Translations under genes and position numbers: made by a program | Notes under the pieces: model-generated | What the model was told of the DNA's origin: nothing | Database searches by the model: none | The model's input: the letters and a program-made list of their open reading frames with translations, nothing else | From: CAWKEY01 sp963848675 | GTDB lineage: Bacteria; Pseudomonadota; Gammaproteobacteria; Methylococcales; Methylomonadaceae | Direction of reading: 5' to 3' | Length of the DNA: 64,000 nucleotides | NCBI GenBank assembly: GCA_963848675.1 | Contig: CAWKEY010000044.1 | Span: 248,001 to 312,000 of the forward strand | Part shown: positions 45,428-54,798 of the stretch, piece by piece | Layout of the letters: every line of letters starts with the position of its first letter | How positions within the stretch are numbered: position 1 is the first letter of the stretch

Positions 45428-46708
45428 ATGTCAGTTGTTGCAGTTATTGGCCTCGGTTACGTTGGCCTTCCGCTTGTGGTTGAGTTTGGCAAACATTCTC
45501 GCGCCATTGGTTTTGATGTTGTTGTATCAAAGGTGGAGTCTTGTCAGCGCGGAATTGATCCCTCCCGTGAACTGCCGGGTGAGGAGATGCAGGCGGCAAA
45601 ATTTGCTGAATATTCGGCAGATCCTAAAATATTGGCTGAAGCCGACATTATTATTATTGCTGTGCCCACACCGGTCGATGAGGCGCATATCCCGGATTTT
45701 AAGCCGTTGATTGGTGCTAGCCGAAGTGCCGGTCAGAATATGAAAAAGGGCGTCACCGTGGTGTATGAATCCACGGTGTATCCAGGTGCGACCGAGGAAG
45801 TCTGTATCCCCGTACTGGAGCGCGAATCCGGCATGAAGTGGAAGGAAGATTTTTTTGTTGGCTATTCGCCTGAGCGTATTAACCCAGGTGATCGCGAGCG
45901 TACGTTAACAAAAATCATCAAGGTGGTTTCCGGAGATACGCCGGCAACACTCGAGAAAGTGGCGGCGCTCTACGAAACTATCGTGGAACCAGGTGTGCAT
46001 CGGGCATCTTCAATCAAGACAGCGGAAGCATGCAAGGTTATTGAGAATACACAGCGCGATCTCAATATCGCCTTAATGAACGAGTTAGCCATCATTTTCG
46101 ATAAATTGGATATTGATACGACCGAGGTGCTTAAGGCGGCTGGAACCAAGTGGAACTTTCTCAAGTTTAGCCCCGGTCTAGTGGGTGGGCACTGCATCGG
46201 CGTGGATCCCTACTACCTGACGCGCAAGGCCGAGATGGTGGGCTATAATCCGCAGGTGATTCTGGCCGGCCGCCGCATCAATGATGGCATGGGCAAGTTC
46301 ATCGCCGAACAGACCGTGAAAAACATGATTGCCACAGGGAGCTACATCAAAGGTGCGAGGGTGAATGTGCTCGGCCTTACATTTAAGGAAAACTGTGCCG
46401 ATCTACGCAACTCCAAAGTAGCGGACGTAATCAACGAGCTCAAGACTTATGGCATAGAGGTGCTTGTGCATGACCCTTATGCTGACCCAGAGGAAGCCTT
46501 GCATGAGTATGGTGTTCGTCTCTTTGACTGGGATGAGTTGCCACGCGCCGATGCGATTGTGGCGGCCGTGTCGCACCGGCAATTAACCTCTCTTGCGATT
46601 GAAGACCTCGAGAAAAAACTGGTTAGGGGTGGTTGCTTTATTGACGTCAAGGCATGTTTCGATGCAGTTAGTCTTCAGGCGGCAGGCATCAAAGTTTGGC
46701 GGCTTTGA
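45428..46708 (+). CDS. Nucleotide-sugar dehydrogenase (UDP-GlcNAc/GalNAc 6-dehydrogenase type)
   Basis: A 426-residue two-step NAD-dependent dehydrogenase making nucleotide-sugar uronic acids for polysaccharides. N-terminal Rossmann VAVIGLGYVGLPL, middle domain KVIENTQRDLNIALMNELA, and catalytic Cys in LVGGHCIGVDPYYLTRKA, then VLGLTFKENCADLRNSK. Similarity is to the TviB/WbpO class, which oxidises UDP-N-acetyl-hexosamines, rather than UDP-glucose dehydrogenase; this is by recalled sequence style, not a search. No glycosyltransferases are adjacent, so it stands alone, followed by a diguanylate cyclase. Confidence 0.88.
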   Translation: MSVVAVIGLGYVGLPLVVEFGKHSRAIGFDVVVSKVESCQRGIDPSRELPGEEMQAAKFAEYSADPKILAEADIIIIAVPTPVDEAHIPDFKPLIGASRSAGQNMKKGVTVVYESTVYPGATEEVCIPVLERESGMKWKEDFFVGYSPERINPGDRERTLTKIIKVVSGDTPATLEKVAALYETIVEPGVHRASSIKTAEACKVIENTQRDLNIALMNELAIIFDKLDIDTTEVLKAAGTKWNFLKFSPGLVGGHCIGVDPYYLTRKAEMVGYNPQVILAGRRINDGMGKFIAEQTVKNMIATGSYIKGARVNVLGLTFKENCADLRNSKVADVINELKTYGIEVLVHDPYADPEEALHEYGVRLFDWDELPRADAIVAAVSHRQLTSLAIEDLEKKLVRGGCFIDVKACFDAVSLQAAGIKVWRL

Positions 46709-47008
46709 ACATTGGCGGCGTTCATGGGTTTTTAACCTGCGTCTCCGAGTTCGTCTATGTCGTCATCAAGGCTCAATCAATGAAGCTTCAAAGCCCCAGG
46801 CGTAAGGTTTGGGGCTATATATAAAGCAGACCTTGACTTCTACAGATACCTTTGAGTGGAGTAAAAAGATTTTTTCTGTAAAATGTTAAATGCGAATTCG
46901 GCACAAAGATTTTTTGGCGCTGCGGCAGCGGAGATGTTGAATAGCTTGTTAGTATTATCTCGGGAAAGTGCTAGGCTTATCCGGGTTTCAGGATTACTTA
47001 GAGAAAGA
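46709..47008. other. Spacer after the sugar dehydrogenase, with hairpin
   Basis: AGCCCCA (46792-46798) pairs with TGGGGCT (46810-46816) around an 11-nt loop, a weak terminator without T-run. The open frame that continues upstream of 47009 lacks a ribosome site and shows no family similarity, so it is treated as non-coding. Confidence 0.45.
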
Positions 47009-48139
47009 ACTATGGAAGAAGACTTAAACACTGATTTGTTTGTGTTACAAAGCCATCTGGACAGCATGATAGGCCGAATCCAGCAAAACAGTGCCACGTT
47101 GCGGAAATTTCAGGCATTTGAAATGAGATTACTCAATCTCAATTCGCTGTCCGAGATGATTGAGCACATACTTGAAGATGCTAGAGTTTATTTTGATCTT
47201 GACGTGATCAGCTTGTGCCTAATTGATGAAAAAAATGAAGTCGCTCAGTTCCTTATTGAGGACGGTTACGAATGCCGGAACAAAAAAGGACTCATTCTGC
47301 TGGAAAACAAGGACCTGCTAAGAGCAGCGTTTGGTTTTGCTCTTCGTCCCTACATAGGTGCCTATAAAAGCAGCAAGTGTGCAGATTTTTTTCAGCACTT
47401 CGAAAACAAACCCGCCAGTGTTGCAATTACACCGTTAAAGCGTCATGATAATTATATGGGAACTTTAAATCTGGGCAGTTATAACGCCGATCGATTTGCC
47501 GATACTATGGCAACGGATTTTGTCGAACATCTAGTTTCGGTAGTCAGTGTTTGTCTGGAAAACAATCTTAATTCAGAAACCATCAAGCGTACCAGTTTTG
47601 TAGACACCTTGACCGGAGTCAATAACAGGCGTTTTCTGGAGCAGCGTATCGGCGAAGAACTGGATCGCTGTCAACGCAATGGCGACCCCCTATCTTGTCT
47701 GTTTCTGGATATTGATTTCTTTAAGTCGGTCAATGACAAACATGGCCATCAAGCAGGCGATCTGGTGTTGACGCTGGTGGCCAACGAAATAAAATCCCAG
47801 TTACGCAATAATGATGTCCTTGCACGATATGGTGGCGAGGAATTTGTTGCCTTACTGAGCAATATTAATGAATCGATGGCACTGGAAATCGCTGAGCGTA
47901 TCCGTAAAACCATTAATGCGCTATCAATCGAATTTAGTTTTATTGCGATTCCAGTGACAATTTCCATTGGTTCAGCAACTTACCTGCCGAACAAGGTATC
48001 AGGCGTAAATAGTAGTGAAATTGCCGATCACTTGATTAAATTGGCGGATGCCGCTTTGTATGAGGCAAAACACAAAGGCCGCAATCGAGTAGAAAATGGC
48101 GGTCTTGTTTTCGGCAAACAAGTGTTGTTGGCGTCATGA
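47009..48139 (+). CDS. Diguanylate cyclase with GAF-like (DUF484-type) sensor domain
   Basis: A 376-residue c-di-GMP synthase. Residues about 20-190 look like a GAF/DUF484 sensor (LNSLSEMIEHILEDARVYFDLDVISLCLID, FENKPASVAITPLKRHDNYMGTLNLGS). Residues about 205-370 hold the GGDEF domain with active motif GGEEF (ARYGGEEFVALL) and DTLTGVNNRRFLEQRI. No RxxD inhibitory site is obvious ahead of GGEEF. ATG 47009 (MEEDLNTDLF), with GAGAAAG upstream, is chosen over ATG 46883. The gene may regulate the adjacent polysaccharide function (inference). Confidence 0.85.
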   Translation, partial: TMEEDLNTDLFVLQSHLDSMIGRIQQNSATLRKFQAFEMRLLNLNSLSEMIEHILEDARVYFDLDVISLCLIDEKNEVAQFLIEDGYECRNKKGLILLENKDLLRAAFGFALRPYIGAYKSSKCADFFQHFENKPASVAITPLKRHDNYMGTLNLGSYNADRFADTMATDFVEHLVSVVSVCLENNLNSETIKRTSFVDTLTGVNNRRFLEQRIGEELDRCQRNGDPLSCLFLDIDFFKSVNDKHGHQAGDLVLTLVANEIKSQLRNNDVLARYGGEEFVALLSNINESMALEIAERIRKTINALSIEFSFIAIPVTISIGSATYLPNKVSGVNSSEIADHLIKLADAALYEAKHKGRNRVENGGLVFGKQVLLAS

Positions 48140-48208
48140 CCGGAGCAATCTTGTTTCATCAAAATCAGAGCAGGCTTATTGAGAATAATAAGCGCTTAAT
48201 CAGTTAGA

Positions 48209-48655
48209 ATGCAGATGACAAATAATTTTCTTGTTCTTTTGGGTTTCGTTACGATGACATTATTTACAAGCCAGGCCAATGCAGGTCTTGCCAAAAAATT
48301 ACCGCTATGCCCAAACAGCCCGAATTGTGTTTCCAGTCAGGCGAGCGATGCGGGACATTACATCGCGCCGTTCAAAATCACCGGCAAAACGGAAGATGCC
48401 TGGGCGGCACTTAAACAAGTGTTAAGCAGGCAAAGCCGGACTGTGATTGTCGATGAAACTATAGATACACTGCATGCCGAGGCAAGCAGTCAGGTATTTC
48501 GTTTTGTCGATGACATTAACGTTATCCTCGATGCCGATGCCGGCTTGATTCATATCCGTTCCGCCTCGCGTGTCGGCTACGCTGATTTTGGCGTTAACCG
48601 CAAGCGGGTGGAAGCCTTGCGTTTGCAGTTGCAGAAAGCCCAGGTTATCGAATGA
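48209..48655 (+). CDS. DUF1499 exported protein
   Basis: A 148-residue DUF1499 protein with a signal peptide (ends QANA/GLAKKL) and the family opening LCPNSPNCVSSQASDAGHYIAPF, then VDDINVILDADAGLIHIRSASRVGYADFGVNRKRVEALR. The function is unknown. The 3' end overlaps the 3' end of the opposite TIGR01777 gene by 11 nt. Confidence 0.85.
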   Translation: MQMTNNFLVLLGFVTMTLFTSQANAGLAKKLPLCPNSPNCVSSQASDAGHYIAPFKITGKTEDAWAALKQVLSRQSRTVIVDETIDTLHAEASSQVFRFVDDINVILDADAGLIHIRSASRVGYADFGVNRKRVEALRLQLQKAQVIE

Positions 48656-49544
48656 GTGCCTCATTTAGAGCCGCAGCAAGCTCTGTATATTGAAACTTAA
48701 AGTTTTGTGCTAACAGCCTTTCAGGCAGGACACGCTGGCTGCCCAATACCAGTTCCGACATTTCGCCCAGCAATACTTTTAACACGCACGCCGGAACCGG
48801 CAGCAGCGCGTGACGGTTCAGGCTTCGCGCTAGCGTTTGGGTAAATTCGCTATTGCGCACGGGATGTGGTGCGGTCGCGTTATAAACGCCCTGCATGGAT
48901 TTATCGTTCATCATGGCTTCTGCAATGGCGATCCAGTCTTGCCGATGTATCCAGGACATCCATTGTTGGCCATCACCTAAACGTCCTCCCAGCCCAAGAC
49001 GAAAAGGCAACAGCATGCGTTGCAACAGACCGCCATCGCCAGCAATGACCAGTCCGGTTCTGATCAGGCAGACTCGAACGCCAAACTGCTCTGCTGTTTT
49101 GGCTGCTGCTTCCCAATCTGCGCACAGTTGGTGTGAAAAATCCTGATGGGGAGGTGATTGTTCGGTTAACACCGTATCGCCCTGATTACCGTAATAGCCA
49201 ATAGCTGAGCCGCTGATGAGCAGCTCGGGTTTTATGTTCATGCGTGCAATGCCGGCTACCAATTGTTCGGTCAGTGTGATGCGGCTGGCTCTGATGAGAT
49301 TTTTTCTGGCTGCGCTCCAGCGGGAAGCAAAAATTGGCGCACCGGCAAGATTGATGATGACCTGAAACGAAGCGTCCGTCGTGAGTTGTTCAAGATCGGC
49401 CAGTGCAGCGATTCCGGGTCCACAGATGGCCGCCACCTTACTGGGGGTGCGGCTCAAAACCGTCACAGTATGGCCTTGTCTGGTTAAGCTGTGCGCCAGT
49501 GCGCTACCAATAAAACCGGTGCCGCCAGTGATCAGTACGTTCAT
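48645..49544 (-). CDS. TIGR01777-family NAD(P)-binding epimerase-like oxidoreductase
   Basis: A 299-residue short-chain-type Rossmann enzyme (MNVLITGGTGFIGSAL, then VIINLAGAPI, LLISGSAIGYYGNQGD, GLGGRLGDGQQWMSWIHRQD). The family is widespread (E. coli YfcH) and its substrate is unknown. Start ATG 49544 has AGGA seven nt upstream; the ATG at 49565 lacks this context. The C-terminal residues overlap DUF1499 in the opposite strand by 11 nt. Confidence 0.9.
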   Translation of the reverse strand: MNVLITGGTGFIGSALAHSLTRQGHTVTVLSRTPSKVAAICGPGIAALADLEQLTTDASFQVIINLAGAPIFASRWSAARKNLIRASRITLTEQLVAGIARMNIKPELLISGSAIGYYGNQGDTVLTEQSPPHQDFSHQLCADWEAAAKTAEQFGVRVCLIRTGLVIAGDGGLLQRMLLPFRLGLGGRLGDGQQWMSWIHRQDWIAIAEAMMNDKSMQGVYNATAPHPVRNSEFTQTLARSLNRHALLPVPACVLKVLLGEMSELVLGSQRVLPERLLAQNFKFQYTELAAALNEALIR

Positions 49545-49673
49545 GGTAATATCCTCATTCTTCATTTTCTAAGGGCTCTCAATTTTAATTGACATACCTA
49601 ATGCTGCCAATTTGAGCGCGTTAGCATTAAAATAGGGTTCGTTTCCAAATCAGGATAATCCATTTTAATCACT

Positions 49674-50162
49674 ATGAAAAAAATAAAAGTTCTCTTCGTC
49701 TGCATGGGTAATATTTGCCGCTCGCCGAGTGCAGAAGGCGTTTTTGCAAAACTCATCAAGGAACATGATTTGGAACAGTGTTTTGCCATAGATTCGGCCG
49801 GTACCCATGCTTATCATGTTGGCGAGCCCCCTGACTGGCGCGCGCAAAAGGCCGCCAGTGATCGCGGCGTCGAATTGAGTCATTTACGGGCTAGAAAAGT
49901 GATCATGGGCGATTTTGAAGATTTCGATTATCTGTTGGCCATGGATGACGAAAATTATTCAACGCTGGCCAATGCCTGCCCTGAGCAATACAAGGGCAAA
50001 ATCCAGTATTTACTGGATTATGCGCCGCATTTGCAGACGCGTGAAGTACCAGATCCTTACTTCGGCGGCAAGTATGAATTTGAACGCGTGCTGGACATGA
50101 TAGAAGATGCAGCACTCGGATTTTTGACTGCCTTGCGTAAAATAGAAAAAATCGAACTATAA
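49674..50162 (+). CDS. Low-molecular-weight protein-tyrosine phosphatase
   Basis: A 162-residue cytoplasmic phosphatase with the P-loop VCMGNICRSPSAEGVF (C-x5-R-S) and the general acid Asp in VPDPYFGG. Such proteins (Wzb/Etp type or the general YfkJ type) dephosphorylate tyrosine kinases of polysaccharide export or small substrates; no kinase gene is adjacent, so the general type is as likely. Family length about 150-160. Confidence 0.92.
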   Translation: MKKIKVLFVCMGNICRSPSAEGVFAKLIKEHDLEQCFAIDSAGTHAYHVGEPPDWRAQKAASDRGVELSHLRARKVIMGDFEDFDYLLAMDDENYSTLANACPEQYKGKIQYLLDYAPHLQTREVPDPYFGGKYEFERVLDMIEDAALGFLTALRKIEKIEL

Positions 50163-50210
50163 GCAGATATATAAAAACCGGCAATCTCGCACAACAAACA
50201 GGACAAGATC

Positions 50211-50930
50211 ATGGCAATCGTATCGAATACCGTAGCTTATATGGATGGAGATGTAGTACTGGAAGCATTTTTTGCTTTTGATGATACATGGGAGGGACAG
50301 CGTCCTGGTGTATTAATTAATCATGCCTGGGGCGGGCGCGACGAGTTTGTTGACGGCAAAGCCATAAAGCTCGCTCAATTAGGCTATGTGGGTTTTGCCG
50401 TTGACATGTATGGCAAAGGCATTTTGGGTTCCGGCCCGGAACAAAATGCAAAGCTCATGCAGCCTTTGATGGAAGATAGGGCCATGCTGCAAAAACGTAT
50501 ACAGGCTGGGCTGTCCGCCGTCAAATTAATGCCCTGGGTAGATGGCAGCAAGATTGCTGCTATCGGGTTTTGTTTTGGCGGTCTCTGTGTGCTGGATCTT
50601 GCCAGAACGGGGGCTGATGTTAAAGGCGTGGTCAGCTTTCATGGCTTGCTGGCGGCGCCAAATAATACCCTCGGCAATACCTTTCGGGCAAAAGTGCTGG
50701 CATTACACGGCCATGATGACCCCATGGTTTCTCCTGATCAGGTGCTGGCCTTTGAACAGGAAATGACAGCAGCCGGAGCCGATTGGCAACTGCATGTTTA
50801 TGGTAACACCATGCACGCATTCACCAATCCGGTCGCTAATGATCCCGGCTTTGGCACGGTTTATCAGGCCAATGCTGATAAACGTTCATGGCAGGCCATG
50901 GAAAATTTTCTGGCTGAAATATTTTCCTAA
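50211..50930 (+). CDS. Dienelactone-hydrolase-family protein
   Basis: A 239-residue alpha/beta hydrolase with Cys nucleophile in IAAIGFCFGGLCVL, Asp in GHDDPMVSPDQ and His in NTMHAFTNP. The family hydrolyses dienelactones and other esters or thioesters; no catechol pathway is near, so a general hydrolase is meant. It lies 48 nt after the phosphatase gene, possibly on the same transcript. Confidence 0.9.
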   Translation: MAIVSNTVAYMDGDVVLEAFFAFDDTWEGQRPGVLINHAWGGRDEFVDGKAIKLAQLGYVGFAVDMYGKGILGSGPEQNAKLMQPLMEDRAMLQKRIQAGLSAVKLMPWVDGSKIAAIGFCFGGLCVLDLARTGADVKGVVSFHGLLAAPNNTLGNTFRAKVLALHGHDDPMVSPDQVLAFEQEMTAAGADWQLHVYGNTMHAFTNPVANDPGFGTVYQANADKRSWQAMENFLAEIFS

Positions 50931-50946
50931 AATTTAAAACAACACT

Positions 50947-50976
50947 TTCGACTCTATAACGACATTTTGCTATAAT
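50947..50976 (+). promoter_or_regulatory. Sigma-70 promoter of gyrA, extended -10
   Basis: TTCGAC (50947-50952) and TATAAT (50971-50976) with 18 nt between, preceded by TG in TGC-TATAAT (50968-50976), an extended -10. A leader of about 110 nt follows to gyrA. Confidence 0.65.
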
Positions 50977-50998
50977 CCTCGGGCTATTTTCATGTAAG

Positions 50999-51074
50999 CA
51001 CACAGGCTAAAAGGAATTTTAAACGCCGTGTGGTTATCTTAGAAGGAAATCATGCCGGTCTAGTTAGCCGGCAT
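50999..51074 (+). promoter_or_regulatory. gyrA leader with two successive stem-loops
   Basis: First stem: CACAC-a-GGC (about 50999-51007) with GCC-g-TGTG (51025-51032). Second stem: ATGCCGG (51052-51058) with CCGGCAT (51068-51074) around a 9-nt loop. They occupy the untranslated leader just ahead of gyrA (ATG 51095). Confidence 0.45.
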
Positions 51075-51094
51075 TTATTTGTATAAACGGACCC

Positions 51095-53701
51095 ATGTCA
51101 GACTTCGCTAAAGAAATTATTCCTGTCAATCTCGAAGACGAGATGAGGCAGTCCTATCTTGATTACGCCATGAGTGTAATCGTCGGTCGAGCTCTTCCAG
51201 ATGTCAGAGACGGTCTTAAACCGGTTCACCGTCGCGTTTTATATGCGATGAGCGAGTTAGGCAATGACTGGAACAAACCTTATAAAAAATCGGCGCGTGT
51301 AGTCGGTGACGTCATCGGTAAATATCACCCGCATGGTGATACGGCGGTTTATGACACGATGGTGCGGATGGCGCAGAATTTTTCCATGCGCTACATGTTG
51401 ATCGACGGGCAGGGCAATTTCGGATCCGTTGACGGCGATTCCCCTGCGGCGATGCGATATACGGAAGTGCGCATGGCGAAAATAGCCCATGAATTGCTGG
51501 CCGATCTTGACAAGGAAACCGTCGATTTCGCACCGAATTATGACGAATCGGAATCTGAGCCGAAGGTTTTGCCAACCCGGGTGCCGACTTTATTGATTAA
51601 CGGCTCTTCGGGTATTGCGGTGGGTATGGCCACCAATATCCCTCCGCATAATTTGTCGGAAGTCATCACTGCCTGTCTGGCTTTGATTGACCAACCTGAT
51701 ACCACGATTCATGAGTTGATGACTTACGTGCCGGGGCCCGATTTTCCCACTGCCGCCATTATCAATGGCGCCTCCGGCATTTATAGTGCATATACGACCG
51801 GGCGCGGCAAAATCTATTTACGCGCACGCTGCCATTTTGAAGACATCGGCGACAGCAGCCGGCAGGCGATTATCACTACTGAATTACCCTATCAGGTCAA
51901 CAAGGCCAGATTGCTGGAAAAAATTGCCGAGCTGGTCAAGGAAGGCAAGCTAGAAGGCATTTCCGGTTTGCGTGATGAATCGGATAAAGACGGCATGCGC
52001 ATGGTGATTGAACTGCGCCGCGGTGAAGTGCCGGAAGTGGTGCTCAACAATCTGTATAAACAGACGCAATTCCAGACGGTTTTCGGAATTAATATGGTCG
52101 CCTTGCTGGACGGGCGCCCGCATTGCATGAATCTGAAAGAGATTATCAGTGCTTTCATTGATCATCGGCGCGAGATTGTTACCCGCCGAACGATTTACAA
52201 TCTGCGCAAGGCCAGGGAGAGAGCGCATATTTTGGAAGGGCTGGCCGTTGCTTTGGCCAATATTGACGAAATGATTGCGCTCATCAAAGCGGCAAGCAAT
52301 CCGGCCGAAGCGAAAATCGGCTTGTTAGAAAAAAACTGGGATGCCGGACTGGTTGCAGCGCTGTTGGAGCGGGCCGATGCAGATCGTTCGAGGCCGGAAG
52401 ACTTGCCGTTAGAGTTTGGTATTCATGCCGGAATTTACCGGCTATCCGAAGCCCAGGCTCAGGCCATCCTGGATTTGCGACTGCATCGCCTGACGGGGCT
52501 GGAGCAGGACAAGATCGTCAACGAATACAAGCAGCTGCTGGAGCAAATCGATGAATATCTGGCCATACTGGCTAGTGATATTCGTTTGATGGAGATTATC
52601 AGAGAAGAACTCGTGGCTATCAAGGAACAGTATGCCGATCCGCGCCGCACTGAAATTGTTCAGAACCATCTGGATTTATCCGACGAAGATCTGATTACCG
52701 AGGAAGACATGGTGGTGACCATGTCGCACGAAGGTTATGTCAAGTCTCAGCCTTTGAGTGATTACAGGGCTCAGCGGCGCGGAGGGCGCGGCAAGTCGGC
52801 AACGGCGACCAAAGAACTGGATTTTGTCGACAAGCTGATTGTCGCCAATACCCACGATACGATTCTGTGTTTCTCGTCACTGGGCAAGGTGTACTGGCTA
52901 AAAGTGTATCAGCTGCCGGTTGCTAGCCGGGCATCCAGAGGTAAGCCGTTTGTCAATCTGTTGCCGCTGGAAGAGAATGAAAACATCAATGCCATGTTGC
53001 CGATTCGTGAGTTTGCCGACAATAAATTCATATTCATGGCGACCTCGACAGGCACGGTAAAAAAGACCCCGTTAAAAGAATTTGAGCGTCAGCGCACTAA
53101 CGGTAAAATCGCCATCGATTTGAAAGAAGGCGATACCCTGGTGGGTGTTGCCGTGACTGATGGTCACCAAAACGTGCTGTTATTCAGCAGTACTGGCAAG
53201 GCGGTCTGCTTTAATGAAGAAGACGTGCGCTCCATGGGCAGAACGGCTTCCGGCGTGCGCGGAATTCGTTTGCAGGAAGGGCAAAAAGTCATCTCATTAA
53301 TTATCGCGACGGAAGGCACGGTGCTGAACATTACCGAAAACGGCTACGGCAAACGCACCAAACTGGAAGAGTTTACCTGCCATAAACGCGGCGGACAGGG
53401 CTTGATTGCCATACAAACTTCTGCGCGCAACGGCGCAGTGGTGGGTGCCGTGCTGGTCAATGATAATGATGAAATCATGCTGATTACCGATGGCGGCACC
53501 CTGGTGCGCACCCGGGTTGACGGCATTTCTGTGGTTGGCAGAAACACTCAGGGTGTGACGATTATTCGCCTGGATAAAAAAGAAAAAGTCATCGGCGTTG
53601 ACCGTATTGAAGGCCTGATCGACGGGGAAGACGACGAAATTGAAGATAATCCTGTATCCGAGCTGGATACGGATGATGAACTTGAAACCGGAGAAGAGTG
53701 A
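51095..53701 (+). CDS. gyrA: DNA gyrase subunit A
   Basis: An 868-residue type II topoisomerase subunit that breaks and rejoins DNA to introduce negative supercoils with GyrB. Catalytic Tyr in [10 protein letters not shown], quinolone-region [12 protein letters not shown] with Thr at the Ser83 position (Thr is also found in Pseudomonas) and Asp at 87; C-terminal pinwheel with GyrA box QRRGGRGK. A terminal acidic tail is present ([19 protein letters not shown]). It starts the cluster gyrA-serC-pheA-hisC-tyrA/aroA-cmk-rpsA. Confidence 0.99.
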   Translation: MSDFAKEIIPVNLEDEMRQSYLDYAMSVIVGRALPDVRDGLKPVHRRVLYAMSELGNDWNKPYKKSARVVGDVIGKYHPHGDTAVYDTMVRMAQNFSMRYMLIDGQGNFGSVDGDSPAAMRYTEVRMAKIAHELLADLDKETVDFAPNYDESESEPKVLPTRVPTLLINGSSGIAVGMATNIPPHNLSEVITACLALIDQPDTTIHELMTYVPGPDFPTAAIINGASGIYSAYTTGRGKIYLRARCHFEDIGDSSRQAIITTELPYQVNKARLLEKIAELVKEGKLEGISGLRDESDKDGMRMVIELRRGEVPEVVLNNLYKQTQFQTVFGINMVALLDGRPHCMNLKEIISAFIDHRREIVTRRTIYNLRKARERAHILEGLAVALANIDEMIALIKAASNPAEAKIGLLEKNWDAGLVAALLERADADRSRPEDLPLEFGIHAGIYRLSEAQAQAILDLRLHRLTGLEQDKIVNEYKQLLEQIDEYLAILASDIRLMEIIREELVAIKEQYADPRRTEIVQNHLDLSDEDLITEEDMVVTMSHEGYVKSQPLSDYRAQRRGGRGKSATATKELDFVDKLIVANTHDTILCFSSLGKVYWLKVYQLPVASRASRGKPFVNLLPLEENENINAMLPIREFADNKFIFMATSTGTVKKTPLKEFERQRTNGKIAIDLKEGDTLVGVAVTDGHQNVLLFSSTGKAVCFNEEDVRSMGRTASGVRGIRLQEGQKVISLIIATEGTVLNITENGYGKRTKLEEFTCHKRGGQGLIAIQTSARNGAVVGAVLVNDNDEIMLITDGGTLVRTRVDGISVVGRNTQGVTIIRLDKKEKVIGVDRIEGLIDGEDDEIEDNPVSELDTDDELETGEE

Positions 53702-53703
53702 TT

Positions 53704-54783
53704 ATGTCCAGAGTGTACAATTTTAGCGCAGGTCCGTCAGCGTTCCCCGAGCCGGTATTAGTCAAGGCTCAGCAAGAATTGCTGGAATGGCGGGATAGCG
53801 GCATGTCAGTGATGGAAATGAGCCATCGCGGCAAACATTTTTCGATTATTGCAGAAGAACTGGAAAGTGATCTGCGAACATTGCTTGAGATTCCTGACAA
53901 TTTTAAAGTACTGTTTCTGCAAGGCGGAGCAACGGCTCAGTTTTCGTTCATACCGCAAAATATTCTGCATGATAACACCAAGGCCTGTTATGCAAAGACG
54001 GGTGCGTGGTCAGAAAAAGCCATTCAGGATGCGCAAAACTATTGCGAAGTTGTGGTGAGCGCCAGTTCTGAGGATACGCACTTTACCAGTATCCCTGATT
54101 TGTCAAGCTGGGAGATTGACGCGCAAGCGGCTTATCTGCACTACACCTCGAACGAAACCATTCATGGTGTCGAATTTTCTGAACTGCCCGACAGCAAGGG
54201 CTTGTTCCTGGTTTCGGATATGTCGTCCAATATTCTGTCGCGCAAGGTGGATTGGAGCCGGCATGGTTTGGTTTATGCGGGCACCCAGAAAAATATGGGC
54301 CCGGCCGGGGTAACGGTGGTGATTGTCAGGGACGATCTGATTGGCAAGGCCGATAAAAAAGTTCCTGCAGTGTTTAATTACGCGCAGCAGGTTAAAAATG
54401 CTTCGATGCTGAATACGCCGGCAACCTATAGCTGGTATTTGACCGGTTTGGTGCTTAAGTGGCTAAAAGAACAGGGCGGGGTGCCAGCAATCGAACAGCG
54501 CAATATAGCCAAGGCCGGTTTGTTGTATCAGGCCATTGATCAATCGTCCTTGTACCGCAACCCGGTTGCCGTGAATAGCCGTTCGAGAATGAACGTGCCG
54601 TTTATTTTGGCCGATGAAACCCTGGATAAACCTTTTCTTGCCGCTGCGGAGGCCAATGGCCTGTTCGAATTAAAAGGTCATCGTTCGGTAGGCGGTATGC
54701 GGGCGAGTATTTACAATGCCATGCCTGAATCGGGTGTGCGGGCCTTGATTGATTTTATGGCAGAGTTTGAAAGAACTCATTAA
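53704..54783 (+). CDS. serC: Phosphoserine aminotransferase SerC
   Basis: A 360-residue PLP enzyme that converts 3-phosphohydroxypyruvate to phosphoserine (also used in pyridoxal phosphate synthesis). SAGPSAFPEPVL opens the family, PLP Lys is in YAGTQKNMGPAGVT, and MRASIYNAMPESGV ends it. ATG 53704 (MSRVYNFSAGP) with GGAGAAG ahead is chosen; the frame opens at a GTG two codons earlier. It begins 2 nt after the gyrA stop, so the two may share a transcript. Confidence 0.98.
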   Translation: MSRVYNFSAGPSAFPEPVLVKAQQELLEWRDSGMSVMEMSHRGKHFSIIAEELESDLRTLLEIPDNFKVLFLQGGATAQFSFIPQNILHDNTKACYAKTGAWSEKAIQDAQNYCEVVVSASSEDTHFTSIPDLSSWEIDAQAAYLHYTSNETIHGVEFSELPDSKGLFLVSDMSSNILSRKVDWSRHGLVYAGTQKNMGPAGVTVVIVRDDLIGKADKKVPAVFNYAQQVKNASMLNTPATYSWYLTGLVLKWLKEQGGVPAIEQRNIAKAGLLYQAIDQSSLYRNPVAVNSRSRMNVPFILADETLDKPFLAAAEANGLFELKGHRSVGGMRASIYNAMPESGVRALIDFMAEFERTH

Positions 54784-54798
54784 ACAAGAGCCGCAGCC

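Noticed and set aside
46883..47008. N-terminal extension of the diguanylate cyclase frame
   Set aside because: No ribosome site before ATG 46883 and no resemblance to family N-termini; ATG 47009 is better supported.
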